A stretch of 64,000 bases of DNA from Micromonospora sp. MW-13 (GCF_003434305.1 NZ_QKKX01000054.1:1-64000), one strand, 5' to 3'; shown: positions 42,126-51,688, counted from the stretch's first letter. Notes: generated from the letters alone by a model not told the origin. Translations and numbers: made by a program.

Positions 42126-43280
42126 ATGGACCGTCGTACGCTGCTGCGCGCCACCGTCGTGAACGGGGCCGCCGCCTTCGCCGGCAGCCTGTGGTCCTCC
42201 GCCGCGCTGGCCGCCCCGGCCCAGCCCGGGGTAGGTCCGTACGGGCCGCTGGGCGCCGCCGACGCCAACGGCCTCCAGCTCCCCGCCGGGTTCACCGGCC
42301 GGGTGGTCGCCCGGTCCCGGCAGGCGGTCGCCGGCACGTCGTACACCTGGCACGACGCGCCCGACGGCGGGGCCTGTTTCCCGGCCGGAACCGGGTGGAT
42401 CTACGTCTCGAACTCCGAGATCACCCCCGGCGGCGGTGCGTCTGCGGTGCGGTTCGACGCCGACGGGACCATCGCCTCGGCGTACCGGATCCTGTCCGGG
42501 ACCAACCAGAACTGCGCGGGGGGCGCCACCCCGTGGGGGACCTGGCTGTCCTGCGAGGAGGTCAGCCGCGGGTTCGTCTACGAGACGTACCCGCAGGGCG
42601 GGACGGCGGCGGTGCGGCGAGCGGCGCTGGGCCGGTTCAAGCACGAGGCGGCGGCGGCCGACCCGGTCCGCCGGGTGATCTACCTGACCGAGGACGAGAC
42701 GACCGGCTGCTTCTACCGGTTCCGGCCGACCGTCTGGGGCGACCTGTCCGCCGGCACCCTGGAGGTGCTGGTCGGCGGGACCGCCACCAGCGGCCCGGTG
42801 AGCTGGGCGCCGGTGCCCGACCCGGACGGCTCGCCGACGACCACCCGGCAGCAGGTGTCCGGGGCGAAGAGGTTGGACGGCGGCGAAGGCTGCTGGTACG
42901 CCGACGGGACCTGCTGGTTCACCACCAAGGGCGACAACCGGGTCTGGGCGTACGACGCGGTCGGCCAGCGGATCGACCTGGCGTACGACGACTCGCTGGT
43001 GACCGGCGGCACCGCCCCGCTTACCGGGGTGGACAACATCACCGGCACCCGCTCGGGCGACCTGTACGTGGCCGAGGACGGCGGCAACATGGAGATCAAC
43101 ATGATCACGCCGGACGGGATCGTCACCCCGTTCCTGCGGATCACCGGCCAGGGGTCCTCGGAGATCACCGGGCCGGCGTTCTCCCCGGACGGCACCCGGC
43201 TCTACTTCTCCTCCCAGCGCGGCACCTCCGGCTCGTCCTCCGGCGGGATCACCTACGAGGTGCGTGGCCCGTTCCGCTGA
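42126..43280 (+). CDS. exported PhoX/DUF839-like protein
   Basis: This 384-residue protein has a Tat-type signal (MDRRTLLRATVVNG, twin Arg at 3-4; cleavage near LAAPA at about 30). The mature protein matches the PhoX-type beta-propeller family (PF05787): SYTWHDAPDGGACFPAGTGW, IYVSNSEITPGGG, NCAGGATPWGTWLSCEEV, GRFKHEAAAADP and GVDNITGTRSGDLYVAEDGG. PhoX is a calcium/iron alkaline phosphatase; this shorter form may be a phosphatase or a phytase-like esterase. Tat export fits folding with metals before export. Confidence 0.87.
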   Translation: MDRRTLLRATVVNGAAAFAGSLWSSAALAAPAQPGVGPYGPLGAADANGLQLPAGFTGRVVARSRQAVAGTSYTWHDAPDGGACFPAGTGWIYVSNSEITPGGGASAVRFDADGTIASAYRILSGTNQNCAGGATPWGTWLSCEEVSRGFVYETYPQGGTAAVRRAALGRFKHEAAAADPVRRVIYLTEDETTGCFYRFRPTVWGDLSAGTLEVLVGGTATSGPVSWAPVPDPDGSPTTTRQQVSGAKRLDGGEGCWYADGTCWFTTKGDNRVWAYDAVGQRIDLAYDDSLVTGGTAPLTGVDNITGTRSGDLYVAEDGGNMEINMITPDGIVTPFLRITGQGSSEITGPAFSPDGTRLYFSSQRGTSGSSSGGITYEVRGPFR

Positions 43281-43306
43281 GCGGCGCACGGGGTACAGAG
43301 GCCGGC

Positions 43307-43522
43307 ATGACGAATGCCCACAGCGACCAGGCCCGGATCGAGTCCCGGGCCCACCTGCTGCCCGAGGAGGCCGCCGCCGGCAGCGACGACCCACGGGCCC
43401 AGGCCGCCGCCATCCTCACCGAGTCGGACCTGCGGGAGCAGGACCAGAGCGCCGCCCCCGACACGGTGCCGGAGCAACGCACCTCGGAGGAGACCGTGAC
43501 CCCGATCGAACCCCCCGACTGA
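43307..43522 (+). CDS. small conserved hypothetical protein
   Basis: A 71-residue acidic protein beginning MTNAHSDQARIESRAHLLPE and containing SDDPRAQAAAILTESDLREQ. I recognise the pattern from other actinobacteria but know no function. It follows the PhoX-like gene by 26 bp and could be cotranscribed. Confidence 0.6.
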   Translation: MTNAHSDQARIESRAHLLPEEAAAGSDDPRAQAAAILTESDLREQDQSAAPDTVPEQRTSEETVTPIEPPD

Positions 43523-43642
43523 GCCGACCCGGCGCGGCGGCCCGTCCGCGCTCCCGCCGCACCCGGCCGGGGCGACGACGCGTCGCCGCGCCGACCACGC
43601 GCGGGTCACCTCTCCGTCCCCGCGATCGGATAGCGTCGGGCC

Positions 43643-44935
43643 ATGCCCGACAGCGGTTACCCCTGGCCGATCGAAACGACCCGACTGGACAACGGCCTGC
43701 GCGTGGTGGTGAGCGAGGACCGCACCGCCCCCGCGGTCGCCGTCAACCTCTGGTACGACGTGGGCTCCCGGCACGAGCCGGACGGGCAGACCGGGTTCGC
43801 CCACCTCTTCGAGCACCTGATGTTCGAGGGCTCGGTGAACGTGGCGAAGACCGAGCACATGAAGCTCGTCCAGGGCGCCGGCGGCTCCCTGAACGCCACC
43901 ACCAACCCGGACCGGACGAACTACTTCGAGACGGTCCCGGCCGAGCACCTGGAGCTGGCGCTCTGGCTGGAGGCCGACCGGATGGGCGGCCTGGTGCCGG
44001 CGCTGACCCGGGAGACGCTGGACAACCAGCGGGACGTGGTCAAGAACGAGCGCCGCCAGCGCTACGAGAACGTGCCGTACGGCGACGCGTGGCTGCGGCT
44101 GCTGCCGCTGCTCTACCCGCCGGGGCACCCGTACCACCACGCGACGATCGGGTCGATGGCCGACCTGAACGCCGCCGACCTGGCCACCTTCCAGGACTTC
44201 CACCGCACCTACTACGCGCCGAACAACGCGGTGCTGACCGTGGTCGGGGACGCCACCGCGGCCGAGGTGTTCGCGCTGGCCGACAAGTACTTCGGCGCCC
44301 TCCCGGCCCGGGAGTCGATCCCGGCCGCGCCGGACGGCCGGCACGTGCCGGCCGGCGGCGGGCCGGTGACGGAGACCGTCCGGGGCGCCGTGCCCGCGCC
44401 CCGCGTCTTCGTCGCGCACCGCACCCACGCCTTCGGCACCCCCGGGTACGACGTGCTCACCGTCCTCGCCACCGTGCTGGGCAGCGGCCGGGGCAGCCGG
44501 CTCTACCAGCGCCTCGCCGACGGCGAGCGGATCGCCCAGCCCGACCTGGTCGGCGCGTACGGGGTGGACCTGGCGCACGCCCCCGCCCCGCTGATCGCCA
44601 CCGCCACCGCCCGGCCCGGGGTGGGCGGCGAGCGGCTGGCCGCCGGGGTGGCCGAGGTGGTCGACGAGCTGGCCACCGTGCCGGTCACCGCCGCCGAGTT
44701 GGACCGGGCCAAGGCGCTGCTGAGCACCGGATGGTGGCGGCAGATGTCCACGGTCGACGGACGCGCCGACGTCCTCGGGCGGTACGCCACCCAGTTCGGC
44801 GACCCGGCCGTCGCCGCCGAGCGGCTGCCCGCCTGGCTCGCGGTGACCGCCGACCAGATCGCCGCGCTCGCCGCCGAGGTGCTGCGCGCCGAGGACCGGG
44901 TGACCCTGGCATACCTGCCCGAGGAGAGCGCGTGA
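43643..44935 (+). CDS. M16 family zinc metallopeptidase, active subunit
   Basis: This 430-residue protein has the inverzincin motif HLFEH at 54-58 and a third zinc-site Glu near 136 (DVVKNERRQR). Family blocks include TRLDNGLRVVVSEDRTAPAV and RTYYAPNNAVLTVVGD. It has no signal peptide, so it is cytoplasmic. M16 enzymes work as pairs of an active and an inactive half; the partner is the gene at 45021. Between them sits a 30-codon ORF that overlaps both. Confidence 0.93.
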   Translation: MPDSGYPWPIETTRLDNGLRVVVSEDRTAPAVAVNLWYDVGSRHEPDGQTGFAHLFEHLMFEGSVNVAKTEHMKLVQGAGGSLNATTNPDRTNYFETVPAEHLELALWLEADRMGGLVPALTRETLDNQRDVVKNERRQRYENVPYGDAWLRLLPLLYPPGHPYHHATIGSMADLNAADLATFQDFHRTYYAPNNAVLTVVGDATAAEVFALADKYFGALPARESIPAAPDGRHVPAGGGPVTETVRGAVPAPRVFVAHRTHAFGTPGYDVLTVLATVLGSGRGSRLYQRLADGERIAQPDLVGAYGVDLAHAPAPLIATATARPGVGGERLAAGVAEVVDELATVPVTAAELDRAKALLSTGWWRQMSTVDGRADVLGRYATQFGDPAVAAERLPAWLAVTADQIAALAAEVLRAEDRVTLAYLPEESA

Positions 44936-45024
44936 GCGCGACGAGCGAGCGGCGCCGCCCGGTGGTCCGCCACGATCCGCTGCCCGCCGGCCCCGCAGTC
45001 GTGAACGGAAGGAAGTCCCGATGA
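44932..45024 (+). CDS. 30-codon linking ORF between the two M16 genes
   Basis: GTG at 44932 overlaps the TGA of the first M16 gene, and its own TGA (45022-45024) overlaps the ATG of the second. It encodes a basic 30-residue peptide (MSATSERRRPVVRHD...). GGAAGG for the second gene lies within it. It probably couples translation of the two subunits; whether the peptide itself is used is unknown. Confidence 0.45.
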   Translation: MSATSERRRPVVRHDPLPAGPAVVNGRKSR

Positions 45025-46367
45025 GCCTGATCGCCGACCGTCCCGGGCCGGGGCTGGCCCGGCCGTACCGGTTCCCGCAGGTGGTGCGCCGTGGGGTGGC
45101 CGGCGGCCAGGTCGTCGCCGCGCACCTGCCCGGGCAGAACCTGGCGGTGGCGCTGCTGCTGCTCGACGCCGGCGCCGGCCGGGAGCCGGTCGGCCGGGAG
45201 GGGCTCGGCGCGGTGCTGGCCAAGGCCCTGGAGGAGGGCACCACGCAGCGGGACGCCACCACGTACGCGCTGGCCGTGGAGGGGCTCGGCACCGAGCTGG
45301 TGACCGGGCTGGACTGGGACTCGTTCCAGGTCAGCGTCCAGGTGCCGGTGGACCGGCTGCCCGCCGCCGTGGAGCTGCTCGCCGAGGCCGTCCGGACGCC
45401 CCGACTGGACCCGGACGACGTGCGGCGGGTCCGCGACGACGAGGCGACGGCGCTGCGGATGGACTGGGCGAACCCGGGCCCCCGGGCCGAGGCGGCGCTG
45501 CGGGCCGACCTGTTCGGCGCGGAGAACCGGTGGGGCCGGCCGATGTACGGCGACCCGGACTCGGTGGCCGGCCTGGACGTCGAGGACGTCACCGTCTTCC
45601 ACTCCGAGTGGTTCCTCCGCCCCGGCACCCTGATCGTCGCCGGCGACCTGGAGCGCCTCGACCTGGACGCGCTCGGCGCGGCGGCGTTCGCCGGCACCGG
45701 CGGCGGCCCGGTCACTTCGGGCGGCCCGATCGACGTGTCGCTGCGCGCCGGGCGGCGGATCATCCTGGTCGACCGGCCCGGGTCGGTGCAGTCCACGCTG
45801 CGGCTGGGCCACCCGTCGCCGCACCGGGCGCACCCCGACCACGTGCCGTCGCTGCTGGCCGGCACGGTGCTCGGCGGGGCGTTCACCTCCCGGCTCAACC
45901 ACCTGATCCGCGAGGTGCGCGGCTACACGTACGGCATCCGGGGCGAGTTCGCCTCGTCCCGCCGGTTCGGCCGGTTCGCGGTCAGCTCGGGCGTGCAGAC
46001 GGCGGTGACCGCGCCGGCGCTGGTGGAGGCGGTCGGCGAGATCAGCCGTACCCAGGCCGGTGGGGTGACCTCCGACGAGCTGGCCGTGGCCCGGTCCTGG
46101 CGGGCCGGCCAGCTCTCGGTCGAGTTGCAGAGCCCCCGGGCGATCGCGTCGGCGCTGACCACCCTGGTCGTGCACGACCTGCCGGACGACTACCACGCCC
46201 GGCTGCGCGAGTCGCTGCTCGCCGCCGACGTCGACCAGGTCTCGGCCGCCGCCGCGACCCACCTGCACCCGGAGTCGCTCACCCTGGTGGTGGAGGGCGA
46301 CGCCGCGCTGATCCGCGACGACCTCGCCGCCACCGACCTCGGCGAGATCGTCGACCCGCCCCGCTGA
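45021..46367 (+). CDS. M16 family peptidase-like protein, inactive subunit
   Basis: This 448-residue protein is homologous to the upstream peptidase, but the zinc motif is absent: the aligned region reads GLGAVLAKALEEGTTQRDAT in place of HxxEH. It keeps the substrate-binding half features (GAFTSRLNHLIREVRGYTYG, with the R/Y pair that contacts substrate). It therefore completes the active site of its partner in a heterodimer. ATG 45021 overlaps the linking ORF stop. Confidence 0.9.
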   Translation: MSLIADRPGPGLARPYRFPQVVRRGVAGGQVVAAHLPGQNLAVALLLLDAGAGREPVGREGLGAVLAKALEEGTTQRDATTYALAVEGLGTELVTGLDWDSFQVSVQVPVDRLPAAVELLAEAVRTPRLDPDDVRRVRDDEATALRMDWANPGPRAEAALRADLFGAENRWGRPMYGDPDSVAGLDVEDVTVFHSEWFLRPGTLIVAGDLERLDLDALGAAAFAGTGGGPVTSGGPIDVSLRAGRRIILVDRPGSVQSTLRLGHPSPHRAHPDHVPSLLAGTVLGGAFTSRLNHLIREVRGYTYGIRGEFASSRRFGRFAVSSGVQTAVTAPALVEAVGEISRTQAGGVTSDELAVARSWRAGQLSVELQSPRAIASALTTLVVHDLPDDYHARLRESLLAADVDQVSAAAATHLHPESLTLVVEGDAALIRDDLAATDLGEIVDPPR

Positions 46368-46646
46368 CCCCACCCACGGCGGCCCGCCGACCGGCCCGCG
46401 CGGCGAAGGGAGATGTGATTCCCGTCGCGCGGGCCGTGGTGGCTGCCGGGCCGGCGGCGCCGGGGGTGCGGCGGATGTTGCGGCCCGGCGGCCGGGTCGC
46501 CTGCGATCTTCCGGGCGACGCCCCACGCCGGGGTCGTCGTTGCGGCTGCCGGGGTTGGTCGGGGTGGGTCGGATCACGGCCGGGACGGGGCCGGGCGGTG
46601 GGAAAGCGTTCCCGGCCGGGGCGTCGACCTGGGTAGCCTCGCGGGC

Positions 46647-47672
46647 ATGAGGATCGGCATTGTGGGGGCCACCGGCCAGGTCGGTGGCGTGATGCGGCAG
46701 GTGCTGGCGGAGCGCGAGTTCCCGGCGGAGCAGGTGCGGCTGTTCGCCTCCGCCCGGTCGGCGGGGCGCGCCCTGCCGTGGCGGGGCGGCGAGGTGACCG
46801 TCGAGGACGCGGCCAGCGCCGACTACTCCGGGCTGGACGTCGTGCTCTTCTCCGCCGGAAAGGGCACCGCGAAGGAGTTGGCCCCCCGGGTCGCCGAGAC
46901 CGGCGCGGTCGTGATCGACAACTCGTCGGCGTTCCGGACGGACCCGGACGTGCCGCTGGTGGTCGCCGAGGTCAACCCGCACGCCGCGGCGAACCGCCCG
47001 AAGGGCATCATCGCCAACCCGAACTGCACCACGATGGCCGCGATGCCGGTGCTGCGCCCGCTGCACGCCGAGGCGGAGCTGGTCGCTCTGGTCGTCTCGA
47101 CGTACCAGGCGGTCTCCGGCGCCGGCCTGGCCGGCGTGGCCGAGCTGGAGGAACAGGTCCGCAAGGTGGCCGAGCAGGCCGCGGGGCTGGCCTTCGACGG
47201 CGGGGCCGTGGAGTTCCCGGCGCCCCGGGCCTTCGCCCGGCCCATCGCGTTCAACGTGCTCCCGCTCGCCGGCTCGATCGTCGACGACGGCTCCGAGGAG
47301 ACCGACGAGGAGCAGAAGCTGCGCAACGAGAGCCGCAAGATCCTGGAGATCCCCGGGTTGAAGGTCTCCGGCACCTGCGTCCGGGTCCCGGTCTTCACCG
47401 GCCACTCGCTCCAGATCAACGCCCGGTTCGCCCGGCCGATCACCCCGCAGCGGGCCCGCGAGCTGCTCGACGGCGCGCCCGGGGTGGCCCTGTCCGACGT
47501 GCCGACCCCGCTGCTCGCCGCCGGCCAGGACCCGACGTACGTGGGTCGGATCCGCGCCGACGAGACGGTGGAGCACGGGTTGGCCCTGTTCTGCTCCAAC
47601 GACAACCTGCGCAAGGGCGCCGCGCTGAACGCGGTGCAGCTCGCCGAGCTGGTCGCCGCCGAGGGCCGCTGA
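46647..47672 (+). CDS. asd: aspartate-semialdehyde dehydrogenase
   Basis: This 341-residue enzyme makes aspartate semialdehyde from aspartyl phosphate using NADPH, feeding lysine/diaminopimelate, threonine and methionine. The Rossmann motif is GIVGATGQVGGVMRQVL. The catalytic Cys is C127 in IANPNCTTMAAMP. Later blocks are VVSTYQAVSGAGLAG and GHSLQINARFARPI. Aspartokinase (lysC) usually lies just upstream in actinobacteria; it is not here. Confidence 0.97.
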   Translation: MRIGIVGATGQVGGVMRQVLAEREFPAEQVRLFASARSAGRALPWRGGEVTVEDAASADYSGLDVVLFSAGKGTAKELAPRVAETGAVVIDNSSAFRTDPDVPLVVAEVNPHAAANRPKGIIANPNCTTMAAMPVLRPLHAEAELVALVVSTYQAVSGAGLAGVAELEEQVRKVAEQAAGLAFDGGAVEFPAPRAFARPIAFNVLPLAGSIVDDGSEETDEEQKLRNESRKILEIPGLKVSGTCVRVPVFTGHSLQINARFARPITPQRARELLDGAPGVALSDVPTPLLAAGQDPTYVGRIRADETVEHGLALFCSNDNLRKGAALNAVQLAELVAAEGR

Positions 47673-47764
47673 CCCCGCTCCCGCCGGCCGGGTCGTCGCA
47701 TCGGCCGGCCGGCGGGCCGCGCGTCGGGTTGGATGGACCCAGGTACGACGACCTGGAGGCTGCC

Positions 47765-48205
47765 GTGGCGGACGAGACGACCCGGCGCGCCCTCACCGAG
47801 CTCATCGCGGGCCGGTGGCTGGGCGTGCTGGCGACCATCAAGCGGGACGGGCGCCCGCAGTTGTCGAACGTGGTCTACTCCTTCGACCGGGGGGCCGGGC
47901 TGATCCGGGTCTCGGTCACCGACGGGCGGGCCAAGACCGCCAACCTGCGCCGGGACCCCCGCGCCAGCTTCCACGTCAGCAGCGACGACGGCTGGGCGTA
48001 CGCGGTGGCCGAGGCGCGGGCCGAGCTGACCCCGGTGGCGCGGCGGGCGGACGACGCGACGGTGGAGGAGCTGATCGGGCTCTACCGGGCCGTGCAGGGC
48101 GAGCATCCCGACTGGGACGACTTCCGGGCCGCGATGGTCGCCGAGGGGCGGCTGGTGCTGCGCCTGCACGTCGAGCGGGTCTACGGCATGCCACCGCGCG
48201 GCTGA
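47765..48205 (+). CDS. PPOX-class (FMN/F420-type split-barrel) protein
   Basis: This 146-residue flavin-reductase-like split barrel has WLGVLATIKRDGRPQLSNVV and LIRVSVTDGRAKTANLRRDP with AYAVAEARAELTPVARRADD. It matches the PPOX-class F420-dependent family that reduces or binds flavin-like substrates. GTG 47765 has GGAGG six bases upstream. It stands alone, 92 bp after asd. Confidence 0.85.
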   Translation: MADETTRRALTELIAGRWLGVLATIKRDGRPQLSNVVYSFDRGAGLIRVSVTDGRAKTANLRRDPRASFHVSSDDGWAYAVAEARAELTPVARRADDATVEELIGLYRAVQGEHPDWDDFRAAMVAEGRLVLRLHVERVYGMPPRG

Positions 48206-48397
48206 GCCCCCTCCCCCCTCCCCCCGCCCCTCGCCGGGTCCGCCGAGACGCACCGGCTCCCGCCCGACGCATCCGAGGCGCGGTCGCCGGACCGGCGGCT
48301 CCGGGCGGCGGGCCAGTTGGGTCGCTGCGACAGCGGGTTTCCGCGACTCCTGCACACCGTCCCGGCCAGCCGGCCGAGGACGGGGACGGGGGAGCCG

Positions 48398-48558
48398 ATG
48401 GACAGCGACCGGGACCGGCCGGGGACCGCGCTGGTCGGCTGGCTGGTCTCGGTGCCGGTGGCGCTCTGGTCTTCCTGCTGCTGCCGCTGTTCTACGGCCT
48501 GTCCAGCAACGGCTTCCACGACCTGCGCCGGCGGGCCCGGCGGCACAGGCGGCGGTGA
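48398..48558 (+). pseudogene. small membrane protein gene with a frameshift
   Basis: ATG 48398 starts MDSDRDRPGTALVGWLVSVP in one frame; a hydrophobic continuation LVFLLLPLFYGLSSNGFHDL and a basic tail ending at TGA 48556 lie in another. The join is at a CTCT tract (about 48468-48471): removing one CT restores a single 52-residue protein with one transmembrane helix. It is either a real dinucleotide insertion or a sequencing error. Confidence 0.6.
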
Positions 48559-48633
48559 CCGGACCGGCCGGTCCGCGTTACCCCTCGGGGCGGGCGGGTA
48601 GACCGCGGGTGCCGACACCGAGAGGGGAGCACC

Positions 48634-49050
48634 ATGACAACGGTCGGAGAGTTCATGACGACCCGGTTGGTGACGATGGACGGCAACGAGACGCTCACCA
48701 CCGCGGCGCGGGAGATGCGCGACAGCGCCATCGGCGACGTGGTGGTGACCAACGGCGCCGACGTGGTCGGCATCGTCACGGACCGGGACATCACGGTCCG
48801 GGGTGTCGCCGAGCAGATGGACCCGAGTTCGACCCGGCTCAACCAGATCGCCAGCCGGGACGTGGTCACGGTGAGCCAGTACGACGACGCGGTGGCCGCC
48901 GCCGACCTGATGCGCACCTACGCCGTACGCCGGCTGCCGGTGATCGACGACGGGCGGCTGGTCGGTTTGATCTCGATTGGTGACCTCGCGGTCGAGCGCG
49001 AGCCGCAGTCGGTGCTGGCGGACATCAGCGCCGACGAGCCCAACAACTGA
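48634..49050 (+). CDS. two-CBS-domain protein
   Basis: This 138-residue protein consists of a tandem CBS pair (Bateman module): VGEFMTTRLVTMDGNETLTT, IGDVVVTNGADVVGIVTDRD then IASRDVVTVSQYDDAVAAAD, RRLPVIDDGRLVGLISIGDL. Such modules sense adenine nucleotides. Stand-alone CBS pairs are frequent stress- or hypoxia-linked proteins in actinobacteria. GGGGAGCACC precedes the ATG. Confidence 0.93.
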   Translation: MTTVGEFMTTRLVTMDGNETLTTAAREMRDSAIGDVVVTNGADVVGIVTDRDITVRGVAEQMDPSSTRLNQIASRDVVTVSQYDDAVAAADLMRTYAVRRLPVIDDGRLVGLISIGDLAVEREPQSVLADISADEPNN

Positions 49051-49213
49051 CCGTCCGCCGCGGCGTGCCGGCCCCCGCCACCCGGGGGCCGGCGTCGCGT
49101 CGTCCCGGCCTCGGCCGCCCACCCGCCTCACCCGATCCGGGCGAGGTTGACCGCGCACCGGACGGGGACCCTCCTGCGACGTCGAACGCGGATCGACGGG
49201 AGGAGAGGGCCCG

Positions 49214-49585
49214 ATGCTGGACGCGACCACCACGTTCTTCGAGAACCTGGACCGGCGGGGTTACGAGCCACTGCTGACCAAGGTCTCCGGAACCCTGCGC
49301 TTCGACCTGCACGAGGGTCCGCAGACCAGACACTGGCTGCTGGTGATCGACCGGGGGCGGCTCCAGGTGAGCCAGGAGGACCGGGAGGCCGACACGGTGA
49401 TCGGGACCAGCCCCGCGCTGTTCGAGGACCTCGCCGCCGGCCGGGAGCACGGCCTGGCGGCGCTGCTGCGTGGTGACATGACGGTGACCGGTGACGCCCG
49501 GCTGGTGGTGCAGGTGGAGCGGATCTTCCCCGGCCCGTCGGACAGCCGGGGGCCGCGTCGGCTCTTCCACCAGGAGGTGCGCTGA
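49214..49585 (+). CDS. SCP2-like sterol-binding domain protein
   Basis: This 123-residue protein has the SCP2 fold pattern SGTLRFDLHEGPQTRHWLLV, IDRGRLQVSQEDREADTVIG and DMTVTGDARLVVQVERIFPG. It probably binds a hydrophobic ligand. GGGAGGAGAGG lies upstream. Its stop overlaps the ATG of the debranching-type gene (TGATG), implying coupling. Confidence 0.82.
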   Translation: MLDATTTFFENLDRRGYEPLLTKVSGTLRFDLHEGPQTRHWLLVIDRGRLQVSQEDREADTVIGTSPALFEDLAAGREHGLAALLRGDMTVTGDARLVVQVERIFPGPSDSRGPRRLFHQEVR

Positions 49586-51645
49586 TGGCGCAGGCCAACA
49601 CGGTCCGGATCCTCGACGGCAACACCTTCGTGGTGTCGGAGGACACCGGCGACATCGAGGCGACGCCCACCGAGCCGACCGGGCTGTTCTCCATCGACAC
49701 CCGGTTCCTGTCCCGCTGGGTGCTGACGGTCAACGGCGAGCGGCTGAACTCGCTCTCCTACGACGACCTCCAGTACTACGAGGCGCGGTTCTTCCTGGTG
49801 CCGGGGATGGCGACGCACTACATCGACGCCAAGCTGTCGATCATCCGCGAGCGGACGGTCGGCGGCAGCTTCCACGAGCAGCTGACCATCCTGAACCACG
49901 ACGAGAAGGCCGTCGACCTGGAGATCAGGATGGACGCCGGCGCCGACTTCGCCGACCTGTTCCAGGTCAAGGACGAGATCCTGAACAAGAAGGGCGAGAC
50001 CTACGCCGAGGCCGAGCCGGACCGGCTGCGGCTGGGCTACCGGCGGGGCAACTTCCGGCGGGAAACGGTGATCTCCTCGTCGCAGACCGCCCGGTACGAC
50101 CGCAACGGCTTCGCGTACAGCGTCCACCTGGAGCCGAACGAGCAGTGGAACGCGGACATCGAGGTGCAGACGTTCGCGCTCGGGCCGGGCGGCCGGGACC
50201 TGCGGATGGGGCTGCTGGCGCACAGCGGCGAGCGGCTGGCCCTCCAGCACGACCTGGAGGAGTGGATCGCCGCCGCGCCGAGGGTGAACTCCGAGTGCGA
50301 GCACCTGTCCCGCACGTACCGGCGGAGCCTGGTCGACCTGGCCGCGCTGCGCTTCTCGCCGCTGTCGCTCGGCGGGCAGACGCTGCCCGCGGCCGGACTG
50401 CCCTGGTTCATGACCATGTTCGGCCGGGACAGCATCCTGACCTGCCTACAGGTCATGCCGTTCGCCCCGGAGATGTCCCGGACCACGCTGCGCATCCTGG
50501 CCTCGTTGCAGGGCACCCGGTTCGACGACTTCCGGGACGAGGACCCGGGGCGGATCCTGCACGAGATGCGCTACGGCGAGACGGCCGCGTTCGAGGAGCA
50601 GCCGCACTCGCCGTACTACGGCTCGGTGGACGCGACGCCGCTGTTCCTGGTGCTGCTCGACGAGTACGAGCGGTGGAGCGGAGACGTGGCGCTGGTCCGG
50701 GAGCTGGAGCAGGAGTGCCGGGCCGCGCTGAGGTGGATCGACGACTACGCCGACCTGGTCGGCAACGGCTACATCTGGTACGAGCGGCGCAACACCGACA
50801 CCGGCCTGGAGAACCAGTGCTGGAAGGACTCCTGGGACTCCATCTCGTACCGGGACGGGCGGTTGCCGGGGTTCCCCCGGGCCACCTGCGAGGTGCAGGG
50901 GTACGCGTACGACGCGAAGGTCCGGGCCGCCCGGATGGCGCGCGAGTTCTGGGGAGACCCGGCGTTCGCCGAGCGGTTGGACCGGGAGGCGGCGCAGCTC
51001 AAGGAGCGGTTCAACCGCGACTGGTGGGTGGACGACGGGCAGTACTTCGCCCTCGCCCTGGACTCGGACGGCCGGCAGGTGGACGTGCTCAGCTCGAACA
51101 TCGGTCACCTGCTGTGGAGCGGCATCGTCGACCAGGACCGGGCCGAGAAGATCGCCGGGCACCTGATCGGGCCGCGACTGTTCTCCGGCTGGGGGGTGCG
51201 GACGCTGGCCGAGGGCGAGGTCAGGTACAACCCGATCGGCTACCACAACGGCACGATCTGGCCGTTCGACAACTCGTTCATCGCCTGGGGGCTGCGTCGG
51301 TACGGCTTCGCGGAGGAGGCCGCGACCATCGCCGACGGCATCCTCGCCGCCGCCTCCTACTTCGACGGGCGGCTGCCCGAGGCGTTCGGCGGGTACCAGC
51401 GCGAGCTGACCAAGTTCCCGGTGGAGTACCCGACGGCGTGCAGCCCGCAGGCCTGGTCGACCGGTGCCCCGATGCTGTTGCTGCGCACCATGCTGGGTAT
51501 CGAGCCGCACGAGGGGCACCTTTCGGTCGAGCCGCGACTGCCGGTCGGCATGGGGCGGATCGAGGTGCTGGACATCCCGGGCCGCTGGGGCCGGGTCGAC
51601 GCCTTCGCCCGCGGCCGGCTGGACCTGCACAAGCTCGCCACCTGA
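49585..51645 (+). CDS. glycogen debranching/amylo-alpha-1,6-glucosidase-type protein
   Basis: This 686-residue protein has an N-terminal GDE_N_bis-type domain (PTGLFSIDTRFLSRWVLTVN and LSIIRERTVGGSFHEQLTIL) and a C-terminal (alpha/alpha)6 barrel (LPWFMTMFGRDSILTCLQVM, ENQCWKDSWDSISYRDGRLP, YNPIGYHNGTIWPFDNSFIA). This matches actinobacterial amylo-1,6-glucosidase-like enzymes of GH63/GH133-like fold. It is likely a cytoplasmic hydrolase of glycogen branches or of a glycoside. ATG overlaps the SCP2-like gene stop; the combination of the two genes recurs in actinobacteria. A strong hairpin follows. Confidence 0.85.
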   Translation: MAQANTVRILDGNTFVVSEDTGDIEATPTEPTGLFSIDTRFLSRWVLTVNGERLNSLSYDDLQYYEARFFLVPGMATHYIDAKLSIIRERTVGGSFHEQLTILNHDEKAVDLEIRMDAGADFADLFQVKDEILNKKGETYAEAEPDRLRLGYRRGNFRRETVISSSQTARYDRNGFAYSVHLEPNEQWNADIEVQTFALGPGGRDLRMGLLAHSGERLALQHDLEEWIAAAPRVNSECEHLSRTYRRSLVDLAALRFSPLSLGGQTLPAAGLPWFMTMFGRDSILTCLQVMPFAPEMSRTTLRILASLQGTRFDDFRDEDPGRILHEMRYGETAAFEEQPHSPYYGSVDATPLFLVLLDEYERWSGDVALVRELEQECRAALRWIDDYADLVGNGYIWYERRNTDTGLENQCWKDSWDSISYRDGRLPGFPRATCEVQGYAYDAKVRAARMAREFWGDPAFAERLDREAAQLKERFNRDWWVDDGQYFALALDSDGRQVDVLSSNIGHLLWSGIVDQDRAEKIAGHLIGPRLFSGWGVRTLAEGEVRYNPIGYHNGTIWPFDNSFIAWGLRRYGFAEEAATIADGILAAASYFDGRLPEAFGGYQRELTKFPVEYPTACSPQAWSTGAPMLLLRTMLGIEPHEGHLSVEPRLPVGMGRIEVLDIPGRWGRVDAFARGRLDLHKLAT

Positions 51646-51647
51646 CC

Positions 51648-51688
51648 GGCCGGCCCCCGATCCGCTCCCCGCGGGCCGGGGGCCGGCC
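51648..51688 (+). terminator. perfect 11-bp hairpin after the debranching gene
   Basis: GGCCGGCCCCC and GGGGGCCGGCC pair two bases after the stop. The following 51689-51912 stretch has an unsupported open frame from GTG 51696 that runs into plsC. Confidence 0.7.
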
